From the NCBI RefSeq assembly GCF_023913735.1, contig NZ_JAMXBH010000007.1, positions 1-64,000 of the forward strand: DNA of 64,000 nucleotides. The letters are read 5' to 3'. Below, one piece after another: positions 36,574-44,619 of the stretch. The position numbers and the translations under genes are program-made. The stretch's first letter is position 1; every line of letters starts with the position of its first letter. The DNA is from Pseudarthrobacter raffinosi. Its GTDB lineage: Bacteria; Actinomycetota; Actinomycetes; Actinomycetales; Micrococcaceae. Below the pieces are notes generated by a model, which saw nothing but the letters and a program-made list of their open reading frames with translations, was not told where the DNA came from and ran no database searches.

Positions 36574-37076
36574 TGATCGAAGTGGAGATCGTAGGCGTTC
36601 GTATCGAACTGCCGTCCAACCAGCCGCTCGTCCTGCTGCGCGAGATCCACGGCGAACGGCACGTGCCCATCTGGATCGGGACTCCAGAGGCAAGTGCCAT
36701 CGCCCTGGCCCAGCAAGGGGTAGTGCCTCCGCGCCCGATGACCCACGACCTCCTGGTGGACGTGGTGGAGTCCCTGGGCCATTCGGTTGTCAGCGTCAAC
36801 ATTGTGGCCGTTGAGGACAACATCTTTTATGGCCAGCTCCAGTTCGAGAACGGCACCACCGTCAGCTCGCGGGCATCCGACGCCCTCGCGATCGCGTTGC
36901 GAGCCAAATGCCGCATCTGGTGTGCCGACTCGGTAATGGATGAAGCCGGAGTCCGCATTACCGAGCATGACGATGGGGAGGACACTGACCCGGGCCCCAC
37001 CGTGGACGAGGAGCGCGAACTGCGGCGCTTCCGTGAGTTCCTGGACGATGTGGAGCCCGAAGACTTCGACGGCTGA
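36573..37076 (+). CDS. Bifunctional nuclease (DUF151) domain protein
   Basis: 167 residues, position of Rv1829. The core VEIVGVRIELPSNQPLVLLREIHGERHVPIWIGTPEASAIALAQQGV is the DUF151/BFN domain, followed by RPMTHDLLVDVVESLGHSVVSVNIVAVEDNIFYGQL. Plant BFN members show DNase and RNase activity, but in actinobacteria this small protein has no established function. The acidic C-terminus (ERELRRFREFLDDVEPEDF) is typical. It is translationally coupled to ftsR by a one-base overlap. Confidence 0.85.
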   Translation: MIEVEIVGVRIELPSNQPLVLLREIHGERHVPIWIGTPEASAIALAQQGVVPPRPMTHDLLVDVVESLGHSVVSVNIVAVEDNIFYGQLQFENGTTVSSRASDALAIALRAKCRIWCADSVMDEAGVRITEHDDGEDTDPGPTVDEERELRRFREFLDDVEPEDFDG

Positions 37077-37082
37077 GGTCAC

Positions 37083-37100
37083 GTTAAGGTTAAAGTTGAG
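37083..37100. promoter_or_regulatory. Three tandem hexamers upstream of mcdR
   Basis: GTTAAG-GTTAAA-GTTGAG, three near-identical hexamers in direct repeat, begin six bases after the nuclease stop. They lie about 40 bases upstream of a good -35 element, an activator-like position. The flanking regulators are both MerR-like, so autoregulation or cross-regulation is possible. The binder is unknown. Confidence 0.4.
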
Positions 37101-37141
37101 CCTGAAAGTTCCGACACGCCTGCGCCAAGCGGCCTAGATCT

Positions 37142-37170
37142 TTGACCTTGGGGCGCAGCGGGCCTAACGT
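37142..37170 (+). promoter_or_regulatory. Promoter for mcdR
   Basis: TTGACC (37142-37147), 17-base spacer, TAACGT (37165-37170, TANNNT type). A start near 37177 gives a leader of about 138 bases before GTG 37315. This separates mcdR transcription from the gcvH-garA-ftsR run. Confidence 0.55.
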
Positions 37171-37314
37171 CGAAGGTATCAAGCTCCCATTGCTTACAGC
37201 AGCCGCGCAAGTCACACTGTAAAAGTACGACCCCCGCGAAATTACATGCATGAACTTCATGTGTGAACCGGCTGATGCAGTGGTCCCCGGGAGCTTATGA
37301 CAAGGAGGATCCAG

Positions 37315-37911
37315 GTGAGTCCCAAAGGCGAAGCAGGCGGGCTGAAGCAGCCCACAACGGCTGGTGTGGCTGTGCCCGCGAGCGGTGCCCAGGGCCTCCT
37401 GTTTACCGAAGACCTTCCCGTCCTGGACGAGGACGCCGGCTACCGCGGCCCCACGGCCTGCAAGGCGGCCGGCATCACGTACCGCCAGCTGGACTACTGG
37501 GCTCGCACCGGGCTGGTTGAGCCCGCAGTCCGCGGCGCCGCAGGCTCCGGCTCGCAGCGACTCTACGGCTTCCGGGACATTCTCGTCCTCAAGGTAGTCA
37601 AGCGGCTTCTGGACACCGGTGTTTCCCTTCAGCAGATCCGCACGGCAGTGGAACATCTGCGCGAACGCGGCGTGGAGGATCTGGCACAGATCACGCTCAT
37701 GAGCGACGGCGCGAGCGTCTACGAATGCACCTCCGCAGACGAGGTCATCGATCTTGTACAGGGTGGACAAGGCGTTTTCGGCATCGCCGTGGGCCGGGTC
37801 TGGCGCGAAGTCGAGGGCAGCCTGGCTTCCCTGCCGAGCGAACACGCCGCCGAACAGTCCTTTCCCGACGACGAGCTGAGCAAGCGGCGCGCTGGCCGCA
37901 AGATCGGCTGA
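37315..37911 (+). CDS. mcdR: MerR-family regulator, McdR/Rv1830 type
   Basis: 198 residues. The DNA-binding domain (about 40-110) has GPTACKAAGITYRQLDYWARTGLVEP and SGSQRLYGFRDILVLKVVKRLLDTGVSLQQI. The C-terminal part is a small effector-like domain. Rv1830 (McdR) influences cell division timing in mycobacteria; here the gene follows ftsR and the nuclease gene in the same order. AAGGAGG six bases before GTG 37315 fixes the start; ATG 37297 lies upstream of that site. A terminator follows. Confidence 0.87.
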   Translation: MSPKGEAGGLKQPTTAGVAVPASGAQGLLFTEDLPVLDEDAGYRGPTACKAAGITYRQLDYWARTGLVEPAVRGAAGSGSQRLYGFRDILVLKVVKRLLDTGVSLQQIRTAVEHLRERGVEDLAQITLMSDGASVYECTSADEVIDLVQGGQGVFGIAVGRVWREVEGSLASLPSEHAAEQSFPDDELSKRRAGRKIG

Positions 37912-37937
37912 CAACAGGCTGGCACAACACCAACAAG

Positions 37938-37968
37938 AAGAGGCCACCCCCGGCGGGGATGGCCTCTT
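37938..37968 (+). terminator. Terminator after mcdR
   Basis: AAGAGGCCA pairs with TGGCCTCTT and the inner CCCC with GGGG around loop CGGC, with a single bulged A. It is followed by GTCGTTGT, only moderately T-rich. Confidence 0.7.
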
Positions 37969-37982
37969 GTCGTTGTCTGCGG

Positions 37983-38018
37983 AACCTTTGGCTGCAGCGG
38001 GGCTGCAGCCAAAGGGTT
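37983..38018 (-). terminator. Hairpin at the end of the orphan parA gene
   Basis: TTTGGCTGCAG and CTGCAGCCAAA form an 11-bp stem around CGGGG, extended by AACC/GGGTT with a bulge. It overlaps the parA stop codon on the minus strand and lies back to back with the mcdR terminator. Confidence 0.65.
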
Positions 38019-38850
38019 AACGCTGGGTTCGGTTTCGCAGGCCGCTTCCGGCCGCCAGGAGGTTGACAAGGAGGGCGTCGAACAACGCAGCAGATGTCTT
38101 CGCGGATTCGCCGGGCCAGTGGTGCACCGGGTGGGCCGCGCCCTGGATCTGCTGCCAGTTCGCCTGTTCGGGGATGCGTGGGCTCAGCAGCAGGTCACCG
38201 AACATCGATTCCATTTCCGCGAGGCGGTACGTGTGTTCGGAGGAGCCGGTGCGAACGCGGTTGGCCACAATGCCTGCCGGGGATAGGTTCGGCGCGAATT
38301 CCTGCTTGAACAGCTGGATGGCGCGCATGGTCCGTTCCGTCCCAGCCACCGAGAAGAGTCCCGGCTCGGCCACGAGCGCTACTTTGTCACTTGCGGACCA
38401 GGCCATCCGGGTCAGCCCGTTCAGCGACGGCGGGCAGTCAATGAGGACCAGCTCGTAGCGGTCGGCGCCAGCCAAGACCGCGGAAAGCCTGCGAAGATCC
38501 CTGCGGCCAAGGTCGGGGCGGTCGTAGATGCCGGTGTACGCCGAACCCACGGCGACGTCCAGGACGGCCGGTCCGGATCCGTTGGTATGCGCCCGTGCCG
38601 TCCAGGAGCTGCCCGCGACATTGTCCGCGAGCTTGGCCCGGCGGGGGCTCTTGAGCATCCTGCCGATGTCCAGGTGGTCGCCGGCCTGGACACCCAGGGC
38701 TGTGGTCGCGTCCGCATGGGGATCGAGGTCCACCACCAGTGTGGGGATGCCTGCGGCAAGCGCCGCAGACGCCAATCCTGTGGTGACGGACGTCTTGCCG
38801 ACTCCGCCCTTGAGGCTGCTGATGCTGACTACTTGCACTTGTGAGACCAA
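38017..38850 (-). CDS. Orphan ParA-family ATPase
   Basis: 277 residues. It has the deviant Walker A SSLKGGVGKTSVTTGLA (about 10-26), LVVDLDPHADATTALGV and the Walker B LVLIDCPPSLNGLTRMA. No parB or helix-turn-helix partner is adjacent, and it is convergent with mcdR. It is only distantly similar to PldP at 25017. Such orphan ParA proteins position cargo (polar proteins, chromosomes, enzyme complexes) on the nucleoid or membrane; the cargo here is unknown. The C-terminal AHPVHHWPGESAKTSAALFDALLVNLL region is typical of actinobacterial members. Confidence 0.85.
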   Translation of the reverse strand: MVSQVQVVSISSLKGGVGKTSVTTGLASAALAAGIPTLVVDLDPHADATTALGVQAGDHLDIGRMLKSPRRAKLADNVAGSSWTARAHTNGSGPAVLDVAVGSAYTGIYDRPDLGRRDLRRLSAVLAGADRYELVLIDCPPSLNGLTRMAWSASDKVALVAEPGLFSVAGTERTMRAIQLFKQEFAPNLSPAGIVANRVRTGSSEHTYRLAEMESMFGDLLLSPRIPEQANWQQIQGAAHPVHHWPGESAKTSAALFDALLVNLLAAGSGLRNRTQR

Positions 38851-39046
38851 AACCTAACGCCGGCTGCCGTGTTGGGGGTAATGTTTGCTCCGGCACTGCC
38901 GAAGCCAGCGGCTCGAGCCGCCTTACTCATCATATGTGGCTGCGCCGATGAATCCCGCCTTATGGGGACGCGGCATGGCACGGCGATGGTATGGGTGACC
39001 GGTTCTGCCAGCCTCCGTTGATGCACGCGGGACATGACGGAGGTTC

Positions 39047-39062
39047 TGTGACTGTGGCCACA
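39047..39062. promoter_or_regulatory. CRP/GlxR-like site upstream of pyc
   Basis: TGTGA-N6-CCACA, nine of ten positions of the TGTGA-N6-TCACA consensus, centred about 84 bases before the pyc ATG. A perfect TGTGGCCACA palindrome (39053-39062) overlaps it. Control of pyruvate carboxylase by a cAMP-type regulator would be plausible, but the site is short. Confidence 0.35.
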
Positions 39063-39138
39063 ATGATTTGTGTTTGCCAGCACGGGTCTTAGACACTGTG
39101 ACCACCTACCGATACACCCGCGATGATGCAGGAGAAGT

Positions 39139-42100
39139 ATGTTTTCCAAGATTCTGGTGGCCAACCGCGGCGAAATCGCGATCAGGGCCTTCCGTGCCGG
39201 CTACGAGCTGGGCGCCAAGACCGTTGCTGTCTTCCCCAATGAGGACCGAAACTCGATCCACCGCCAGAAGGCCGATGAGGCATATCTGATCGGCGAAGAG
39301 GGGCACCCCGTCCGGGCTTACCTGGATGTTGCCGAAGTGGTCCGCGTCGCCAAGGAGTCCGGCGCCGACGCCATCTACCCCGGCTACGGCTTCCTTTCGG
39401 AAAACCCGGACCTGGCCCGCGCAGCACAGGAAGCGGGCATCACCTTTGTTGGCCCGCCGGCTGAGGTGCTTGAGCTGGCCGGCAACAAGGTGGCAGCGCT
39501 GAAGGCTGCCCGTGAGGCCGGTGTTCCGGTCCTGAAATCGAGTGAACCCTCGAAGGACATGGATGAGCTGATCGCTGCAGCCGACGAGATCGGTTTCCCC
39601 ATCTTCGCCAAGGCAGTCGCCGGCGGCGGCGGACGTGGGATGCGCCGCGTCGACACGAGGGAAGCCCTTCCCGAGGCGCTGCAGGCCGCCATGCGCGAAG
39701 CCGATGCGGCATTCGGTGACCCCACCATGTTCCTGGAGCAGGCAGTGCTCCGCCCGCGCCACATCGAGGTGCAGATCCTGGCCGACGCCGAGGGTAACGT
39801 CATCCACCTCTTCGAACGTGACTGCTCCATCCAGCGCCGTCACCAAAAGGTCATTGAGATCGCTCCCGCGCCCAACCTGGACGAAGGCATCCGCCAGGCC
39901 CTTTACCGTGACGCGGTGAAGTTCGCCAAGGCCCTGAACTACGTCAACGCCGGAACCGTAGAGTTCCTGGTGGACACCGTCGGCGAACGCGCCGGGCAGC
40001 ACGTCTTCATCGAAATGAACCCCCGCATTCAGGTGGAGCACACCGTCACTGAGGAAGTGACGGACGTTGACCTGGTGCAGGCACAACTGCGGATCGCTTC
40101 CGGCGAAACCCTCGCGGACCTGGGTCTCTCCCAGGAAACGGTCCAGCTCAAGGGCGCAGCGCTGCAGTGCCGCATCACCACCGAGGACCCTGCCAACGGG
40201 TTCAGGCCGGACGTCGGGAAGATCACCGGTTACCGTTCCGCCGGCGGCGCCGGTGTAAGGCTCGACGGCGGTACCGTCTACTCGGGGGCCGAAATCAGCC
40301 CGCACTTCGACTCCTTGCTGGTGAAGCTGAGCTGCCGCGGCCGCGACTACCCGGCCGCCGTGGCCCGCGCACGCCGGGCGCTCGCGGAGTTCCGCATCCG
40401 TGGCGTATCCACCAACATTTCCTTCCTCCAGGCCGTGCTCGACGATGCCGACTTCATTGCCGGGAACGTCGCCACGAACTTCATCGACGAGCGTCCCCAG
40501 CTGCTAAAGGCCAGGGTTTCCGCCGACCGCGGCACCAAGCTCCTGACCTGGCTGGCCGAGGTTACAGTCAACAAGCCCAACGGCGAGCTGACCGTGCACT
40601 CGGATCCGGCCGCCAAACTCCCGGCCGTTGGGGATCAGCAGGCGGCGCCGGGATCGCGCCAGCGCCTCCTGGAGCTTGGCCCCGAAGGCTTCGCCAAGGC
40701 CCTGCGTGCGCAGACCGCCGTGGCCGTCACCGACACCACGTTCCGCGATGCCCACCAGTCCCTGCTGGCAACCCGGGTGCGTACCCGCGACCTCGTGGCC
40801 GCCGGTCCCGCGGTCACCGCGCTGCTCCCGGAACTCCTGTCCGTTGAGGCCTGGGGCGGCGCCACCTACGATGTGGCACTGCGCTTCCTCGGCGAGGACC
40901 CCTGGGACCGCCTGGCCGCCCTGCGGAAGGCGCTGCCCAATGTCTGCCTGCAGATGCTGCTGCGCGGCCGGAACACGGTGGGCTACACGCCGTACCCGGA
41001 AGAGGTGACGGTGGCTTTCGTCAACGAGGCCGCCGCCACCGGTATCGACATTTTCCGCATCTTCGATGCCTTGAACGACGTCAACCAGATGGCACCCGCC
41101 ATCCGCGCCGTCCGGGCCACGGGCACAGCAGTAGCCGAAGTCGCCCTGTGCTACACCGGCGACTTGCTGAACCCGGATGAGAAGCTCTACACGCTGGACT
41201 ACTACCTGGAACTGGCGCAGCGGATTGTGGACGCCGGCGCCCACATCCTGGCCATCAAGGACATGGCCGGGCTGCTCCGCCCGGCAGCGGCCGCCAAGCT
41301 GGTGGCTGCACTGCGCGAACGCTTCGACCTCCCGGTCCACCTCCACACGCATGACACGGCAGGCGGCCAGCTGGCCACCCTGATGGCGGCAGTTGACGCC
41401 GGCGTGGACGCTGTTGACGTTGCCTCAGCCTCGCTGGCCGGGACCACCAGCCAGCCGTCCGCCTCCGCCCTTGTGGCGGCGCTGGCGCACACCCCGCGGG
41501 ACACCGGCTTGAGCCTTGACGCAGTCAGCTCCCTTGAGCCGTACTGGGAAGCCGTGCGCCGCGTTTACGCGCCGTTCGAATCAGGCCTTCCGGGCCCCAC
41601 CGGCCGTGTTTACCAGCACGAAATCCCGGGCGGCCAGTTGTCCAACCTGCGCCAGCAGGCCATCGCGCTGGGTCTGGGGGAGCGCTTCGAGGCGATCGAG
41701 GACATGTACACCGCGGCGGACCGGATTCTGGGCCGCCTGGTGAAGGTCACGCCGTCGTCCAAGGTGGTGGGCGACCTCGCCCTGCACCTCGTGGGCCTCA
41801 ATGCAGATCCGGCGGACTTCAACGAAAACCCGCAGAACTACGACATCCCGGACTCCGTCATCGGTTTCCTGTCCGGCGAACTTGGCGACCCGCCCGGAGG
41901 ATGGCCGGAACCTTTCCGTACCAAGGCGCTCCAGGGTCGCAGCATCAAGGTCCGCGACGTTGACCTCAGTCCCGAGGACAGCGCCGCGCTCCAGGGTGAT
42001 TCCAAGACCCGCCAGAGCACGCTGAACCGCCTGCTCTTCGAAGGCCCCACCAAGGATTACCTCAAGAGCGTGGAAACGTACGGCAACATTTCCGTCCTCG

Positions 42101-42534
42101 ACACCCGTGATTACCTTTACGGCCTGCAGCGCGGCGCCGAGCACGAGATCCAGCTGGAGAAGGGTGTCCGGCTGATCGCCTCGCTGGAAGCTGTTTCCGA
42201 GCCCGACGAAAAGGGCATGCGGACGGTCATGTGCACCCTGAACGGCCAGTCCCGCCCCGTTGTGGTCCGTGACCGCTCCGTGGTGAGCAACGTCAAGGCT
42301 GCCGAGAAGGCAGACCCGGCCCAGCCGGGCCACGTCGCCGCGCCGTTCGCCGGCGCCGTCACCGTGACCGTCAAGGCCGGCGACACGGTCAACGCCGGTG
42401 ACACGGTGGCCACCATCGAAGCAATGAAGATGGAAGCCTCCATTACGACGCCGGTGGCAGGCAAAGTCTCGCGGCTCGCCATTTCAGCTGTAGAGCAGGT
42501 GCAGGGCGGGGACCTCCTCCTGGTCGTCGAGTAG
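39139..42534 (+). CDS. pyc: Pyruvate carboxylase
   Basis: 1131 residues carrying all three domains in one chain. Biotin carboxylase (1 to about 455) has KILVANRGEIAIRAFRA, GGGGRGMRRV and EMNPRIQVEHTVTEE. The carboxyltransferase barrel (about 535-835) has DTTFRDAHQSLLATRVRT, with metal-binding HLHTHDTAG. The biotinyl domain has the biotin Lys in IEAMKMEASITTP about 35 residues from the end. The biotin-dependent enzyme carboxylates pyruvate to oxaloacetate, filling the TCA cycle. AGGAG precedes ATG 39139. Monocistronic: divergent from parA and followed by a very strong hairpin. Confidence 0.97.
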   Translation: MFSKILVANRGEIAIRAFRAGYELGAKTVAVFPNEDRNSIHRQKADEAYLIGEEGHPVRAYLDVAEVVRVAKESGADAIYPGYGFLSENPDLARAAQEAGITFVGPPAEVLELAGNKVAALKAAREAGVPVLKSSEPSKDMDELIAAADEIGFPIFAKAVAGGGGRGMRRVDTREALPEALQAAMREADAAFGDPTMFLEQAVLRPRHIEVQILADAEGNVIHLFERDCSIQRRHQKVIEIAPAPNLDEGIRQALYRDAVKFAKALNYVNAGTVEFLVDTVGERAGQHVFIEMNPRIQVEHTVTEEVTDVDLVQAQLRIASGETLADLGLSQETVQLKGAALQCRITTEDPANGFRPDVGKITGYRSAGGAGVRLDGGTVYSGAEISPHFDSLLVKLSCRGRDYPAAVARARRALAEFRIRGVSTNISFLQAVLDDADFIAGNVATNFIDERPQLLKARVSADRGTKLLTWLAEVTVNKPNGELTVHSDPAAKLPAVGDQQAAPGSRQRLLELGPEGFAKALRAQTAVAVTDTTFRDAHQSLLATRVRTRDLVAAGPAVTALLPELLSVEAWGGATYDVALRFLGEDPWDRLAALRKALPNVCLQMLLRGRNTVGYTPYPEEVTVAFVNEAAATGIDIFRIFDALNDVNQMAPAIRAVRATGTAVAEVALCYTGDLLNPDEKLYTLDYYLELAQRIVDAGAHILAIKDMAGLLRPAAAAKLVAALRERFDLPVHLHTHDTAGGQLATLMAAVDAGVDAVDVASASLAGTTSQPSASALVAALAHTPRDTGLSLDAVSSLEPYWEAVRRVYAPFESGLPGPTGRVYQHEIPGGQLSNLRQQAIALGLGERFEAIEDMYTAADRILGRLVKVTPSSKVVGDLALHLVGLNADPADFNENPQNYDIPDSVIGFLSGELGDPPGGWPEPFRTKALQGRSIKVRDVDLSPEDSAALQGDSKTRQSTLNRLLFEGPTKDYLKSVETYGNISVLDTRDYLYGLQRGAEHEIQLEKGVRLIASLEAVSEPDEKGMRTVMCTLNGQSRPVVVRDRSVVSNVKAAEKADPAQPGHVAAPFAGAVTVTVKAGDTVNAGDTVATIEAMKMEASITTPVAGKVSRLAISAVEQVQGGDLLLVVE

Positions 42535-42542
42535 ACCCTACA

Positions 42543-42609
42543 AACAACGCGGGGTCACTTCCCGCCCATCCGAGTGCATCGGAGGGGCGGGAAGTGACCC
42601 CGCGTTGTT
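42543..42609. terminator. 67-nt near-perfect hairpin between pyc and fadD
   Basis: Arms at 42543-42567 and 42585-42609 are a perfect 25-bp inverted repeat (starting AACAACGCGGGGTCACTT). One mismatch is followed by a further 5-bp stem around loop GTGCA. It ends in TTGTT on both strands, so it can terminate pyc and the convergent fadD gene. The stem is far longer than a terminator needs, suggesting a mobile or dispersed palindromic element that has been co-opted. Confidence 0.85.
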
Positions 42610-42631
42610 GTTTGCTTGGGACGGATATCCG

Positions 42632-44440
42632 CTAGCCGCGCGGCGCGCCGTACATTTCCTCGATGACTGTCTCGAAGTCCTTCATCACCTGGGCCCGCTT
42701 CACCTTCATGGACGGCGTCAGGTGGCCGGAAGCTTCCGTGAAGTCCGAAGCGACGATCCGGAATGACTTGATGGCTTCCGCCTGCGACACCGAGGCGTTG
42801 GCATGCGTGATCAGGTCCTGCACGGCTGCCTTGACCACCGGGTTCTCGACCGCTTCGTCGAGCGTGGTGGTGGCCGGCAGTCCGTGCCGCTGGAGCCAGC
42901 CCGGCAGGGCCTCCTGGTCCAGGGTCACCAGGGCGCCGATGAACGGCCGGTTGTCTCCCACCACCAGGACCTGGGAGACCAGAGCATCCGCCCGGATCTG
43001 GTCCTCCAGCAGGGCCGGAACCACGTTCTTACCGCCGGCCGTGACAATGATTTCCTTCTTGCGGCCGGTGATCCACAGGAAGCCGCTCTCGTCGAGCCGT
43101 CCGATGTCGCCGGTGCGGAACCAGTCATCGGCAAACGTATCCGCCATCAGGTCATCGCGCTTGTAGTAGCCGCGCATCACACAGACGCCCTTGGCCAGGA
43201 TCTCGCCGTCTTCGGCGATCCTGACGGAGTTGCCCGGCAGGGGCTTCCCCACGGAACCGATCTTGATCAGGGCCGGCGTGTTGACGGAAATCGGGGCGGT
43301 GGTCTCGGTCAGGCCATACCCTTCAAGGATCTGCAGGCCGATGCCCTGGAAGAAGTGGCCCAGCCGTTCGCCGAGCGGACCGCCGCCGGACACAGCATGG
43401 GCCACGTTCCCGCCCATCGCAGCGCGCAGCTTGCCGTAAACGAGTTTGTCGAACACTGTGTGCTTGAGTTTCAGCCCCAGGCCAACGTGCCCGGCCTGGC
43501 GGGCTTTGGAGAACGCGATGGCGGTCTCCGTGGCCTTGTGGAAGATGGCACCCTTGCCGCCGTCCTCTGCCTTTGTCAGGGCCGAGTTGTACACCTTTTC
43601 GAAGACGCGCGGCACGGCCAGGATGAACGTGGGCTGATAGCTCTGCAGGTCAGCCAGCAGGTTCTTGATGTCGGGGGTGTGTGCCACGGTGGCCCCGGCG
43701 GCCACAGCCAGCACCGAAATGAACCGGGCAAAGACGTGCGCCAAAGGCAGGAACATGATGGTTTTTGCCTGTTCGTTGACCACGTCGCCAAGCAGTGCCA
43801 GGGCGTTGTCGGACAGCTCAACGAAGTTGCCGTGGGTCAGCTCGCAGCCCTTGGGCCGGCCGGTGGTGCCGGAGGTGTAGATCAGGGTGGCAACGTCACT
43901 GAGCCGCGCCGATGAGCGGCGGGCCTCAAGGTCGGCGTCGCTGACGTCCCGGCCGGCCTCACGGACGGCGTCCAGTCCGCCGCCTTCGAGCTGCCAGACG
44001 TGCTGGAGGGCGGTGAGGCCTTCCGAGGTGGCAGCCTGCCTGATGATGTCCTCGTGGTGGGCGGCCTCGCCGAAGGCGGCCACTGCACCGGAGTCACCGA
44101 GGTTCCAGGCAACCTGCGACGGCGATGAGGTCTCGTAGATGGGCACTGAGACGCCGCCGGCGAACCAGATGGCGAAGTCGATGAGGGCCCATTCGTAGCG
44201 TGTCCGGGACATGATGCCCACCCGGTCGCCGGCTCCCACGCCGCTGGCCATCAGGCCCTTCGCAAGGGCTGAGACGTCCGCCAGGAAGTCTGTGGCGGTG
44301 ACGTCCCGCCAGGCGCCTGCGGAGTCCAGCCGCGAGAAGAGCGCCGGGTTGCTGGGCTTGGCTGCCTGCCGAAGCAAGAGATCGGTGATGTTGCTTTCCG
44401 GTGGGACAACAACCAGGGGCGGAACACTGAATTCGCGCAC
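42632..44440 (-). CDS. Long-chain acyl-CoA ligase (FadD15-like)
   Basis: 602 residues of the adenylate-forming family. The P-loop is YTSGTTGRPKGCELTHGN, the linker YGLTETTAPIS, the hinge WFRTGDIGRLDESGFLWITGRKKEIIV, and the final Lys region SGHLTPSMKVKRAQVM. It activates long-chain fatty acids to acyl-CoA at the membrane. AAAGGAG five bases upstream favours GTG 44440 (MREFSVPPLVV); ATG 44461 lies before that site. It faces pyc and is divergent from the glucokinase gene. Position relative to plsC-like and aroG genes resembles Rv2187 (fadD15). Confidence 0.9.
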   Translation of the reverse strand: MREFSVPPLVVVPPESNITDLLLRQAAKPSNPALFSRLDSAGAWRDVTATDFLADVSALAKGLMASGVGAGDRVGIMSRTRYEWALIDFAIWFAGGVSVPIYETSSPSQVAWNLGDSGAVAAFGEAAHHEDIIRQAATSEGLTALQHVWQLEGGGLDAVREAGRDVSDADLEARRSSARLSDVATLIYTSGTTGRPKGCELTHGNFVELSDNALALLGDVVNEQAKTIMFLPLAHVFARFISVLAVAAGATVAHTPDIKNLLADLQSYQPTFILAVPRVFEKVYNSALTKAEDGGKGAIFHKATETAIAFSKARQAGHVGLGLKLKHTVFDKLVYGKLRAAMGGNVAHAVSGGGPLGERLGHFFQGIGLQILEGYGLTETTAPISVNTPALIKIGSVGKPLPGNSVRIAEDGEILAKGVCVMRGYYKRDDLMADTFADDWFRTGDIGRLDESGFLWITGRKKEIIVTAGGKNVVPALLEDQIRADALVSQVLVVGDNRPFIGALVTLDQEALPGWLQRHGLPATTTLDEAVENPVVKAAVQDLITHANASVSQAEAIKSFRIVASDFTEASGHLTPSMKVKRAQVMKDFETVIEEMYGAPRG

Positions 44441-44605
44441 TATAGCTCCTTTGATATCCATAGACCCGCACAGGGTATGCCTAAAGACTAATACGCCCTG
44501 TAACTTGGCCGTGCAGAAACAAACCTACTGGCCAGTAACATATGAGTCAAAGAGGAGTGAGGGGGCCATGGGCCCGGCCTCCGGCGCTGCCCGCCCGGCG
44601 CGCCC

Positions 44606-44611
44606 TAGAAT
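44606..44611 (+). promoter_or_regulatory. -10 box (TAGAAT) placing transcription start at the glucokinase ATG
   Basis: TAGAAT ends eight bases before the ATG at 44620, so initiation would fall at or just before the start codon. No Shine-Dalgarno is present, consistent with a leaderless mRNA. No good -35 was found. Confidence 0.4.
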
Positions 44612-44619
44612 GAAGCACT

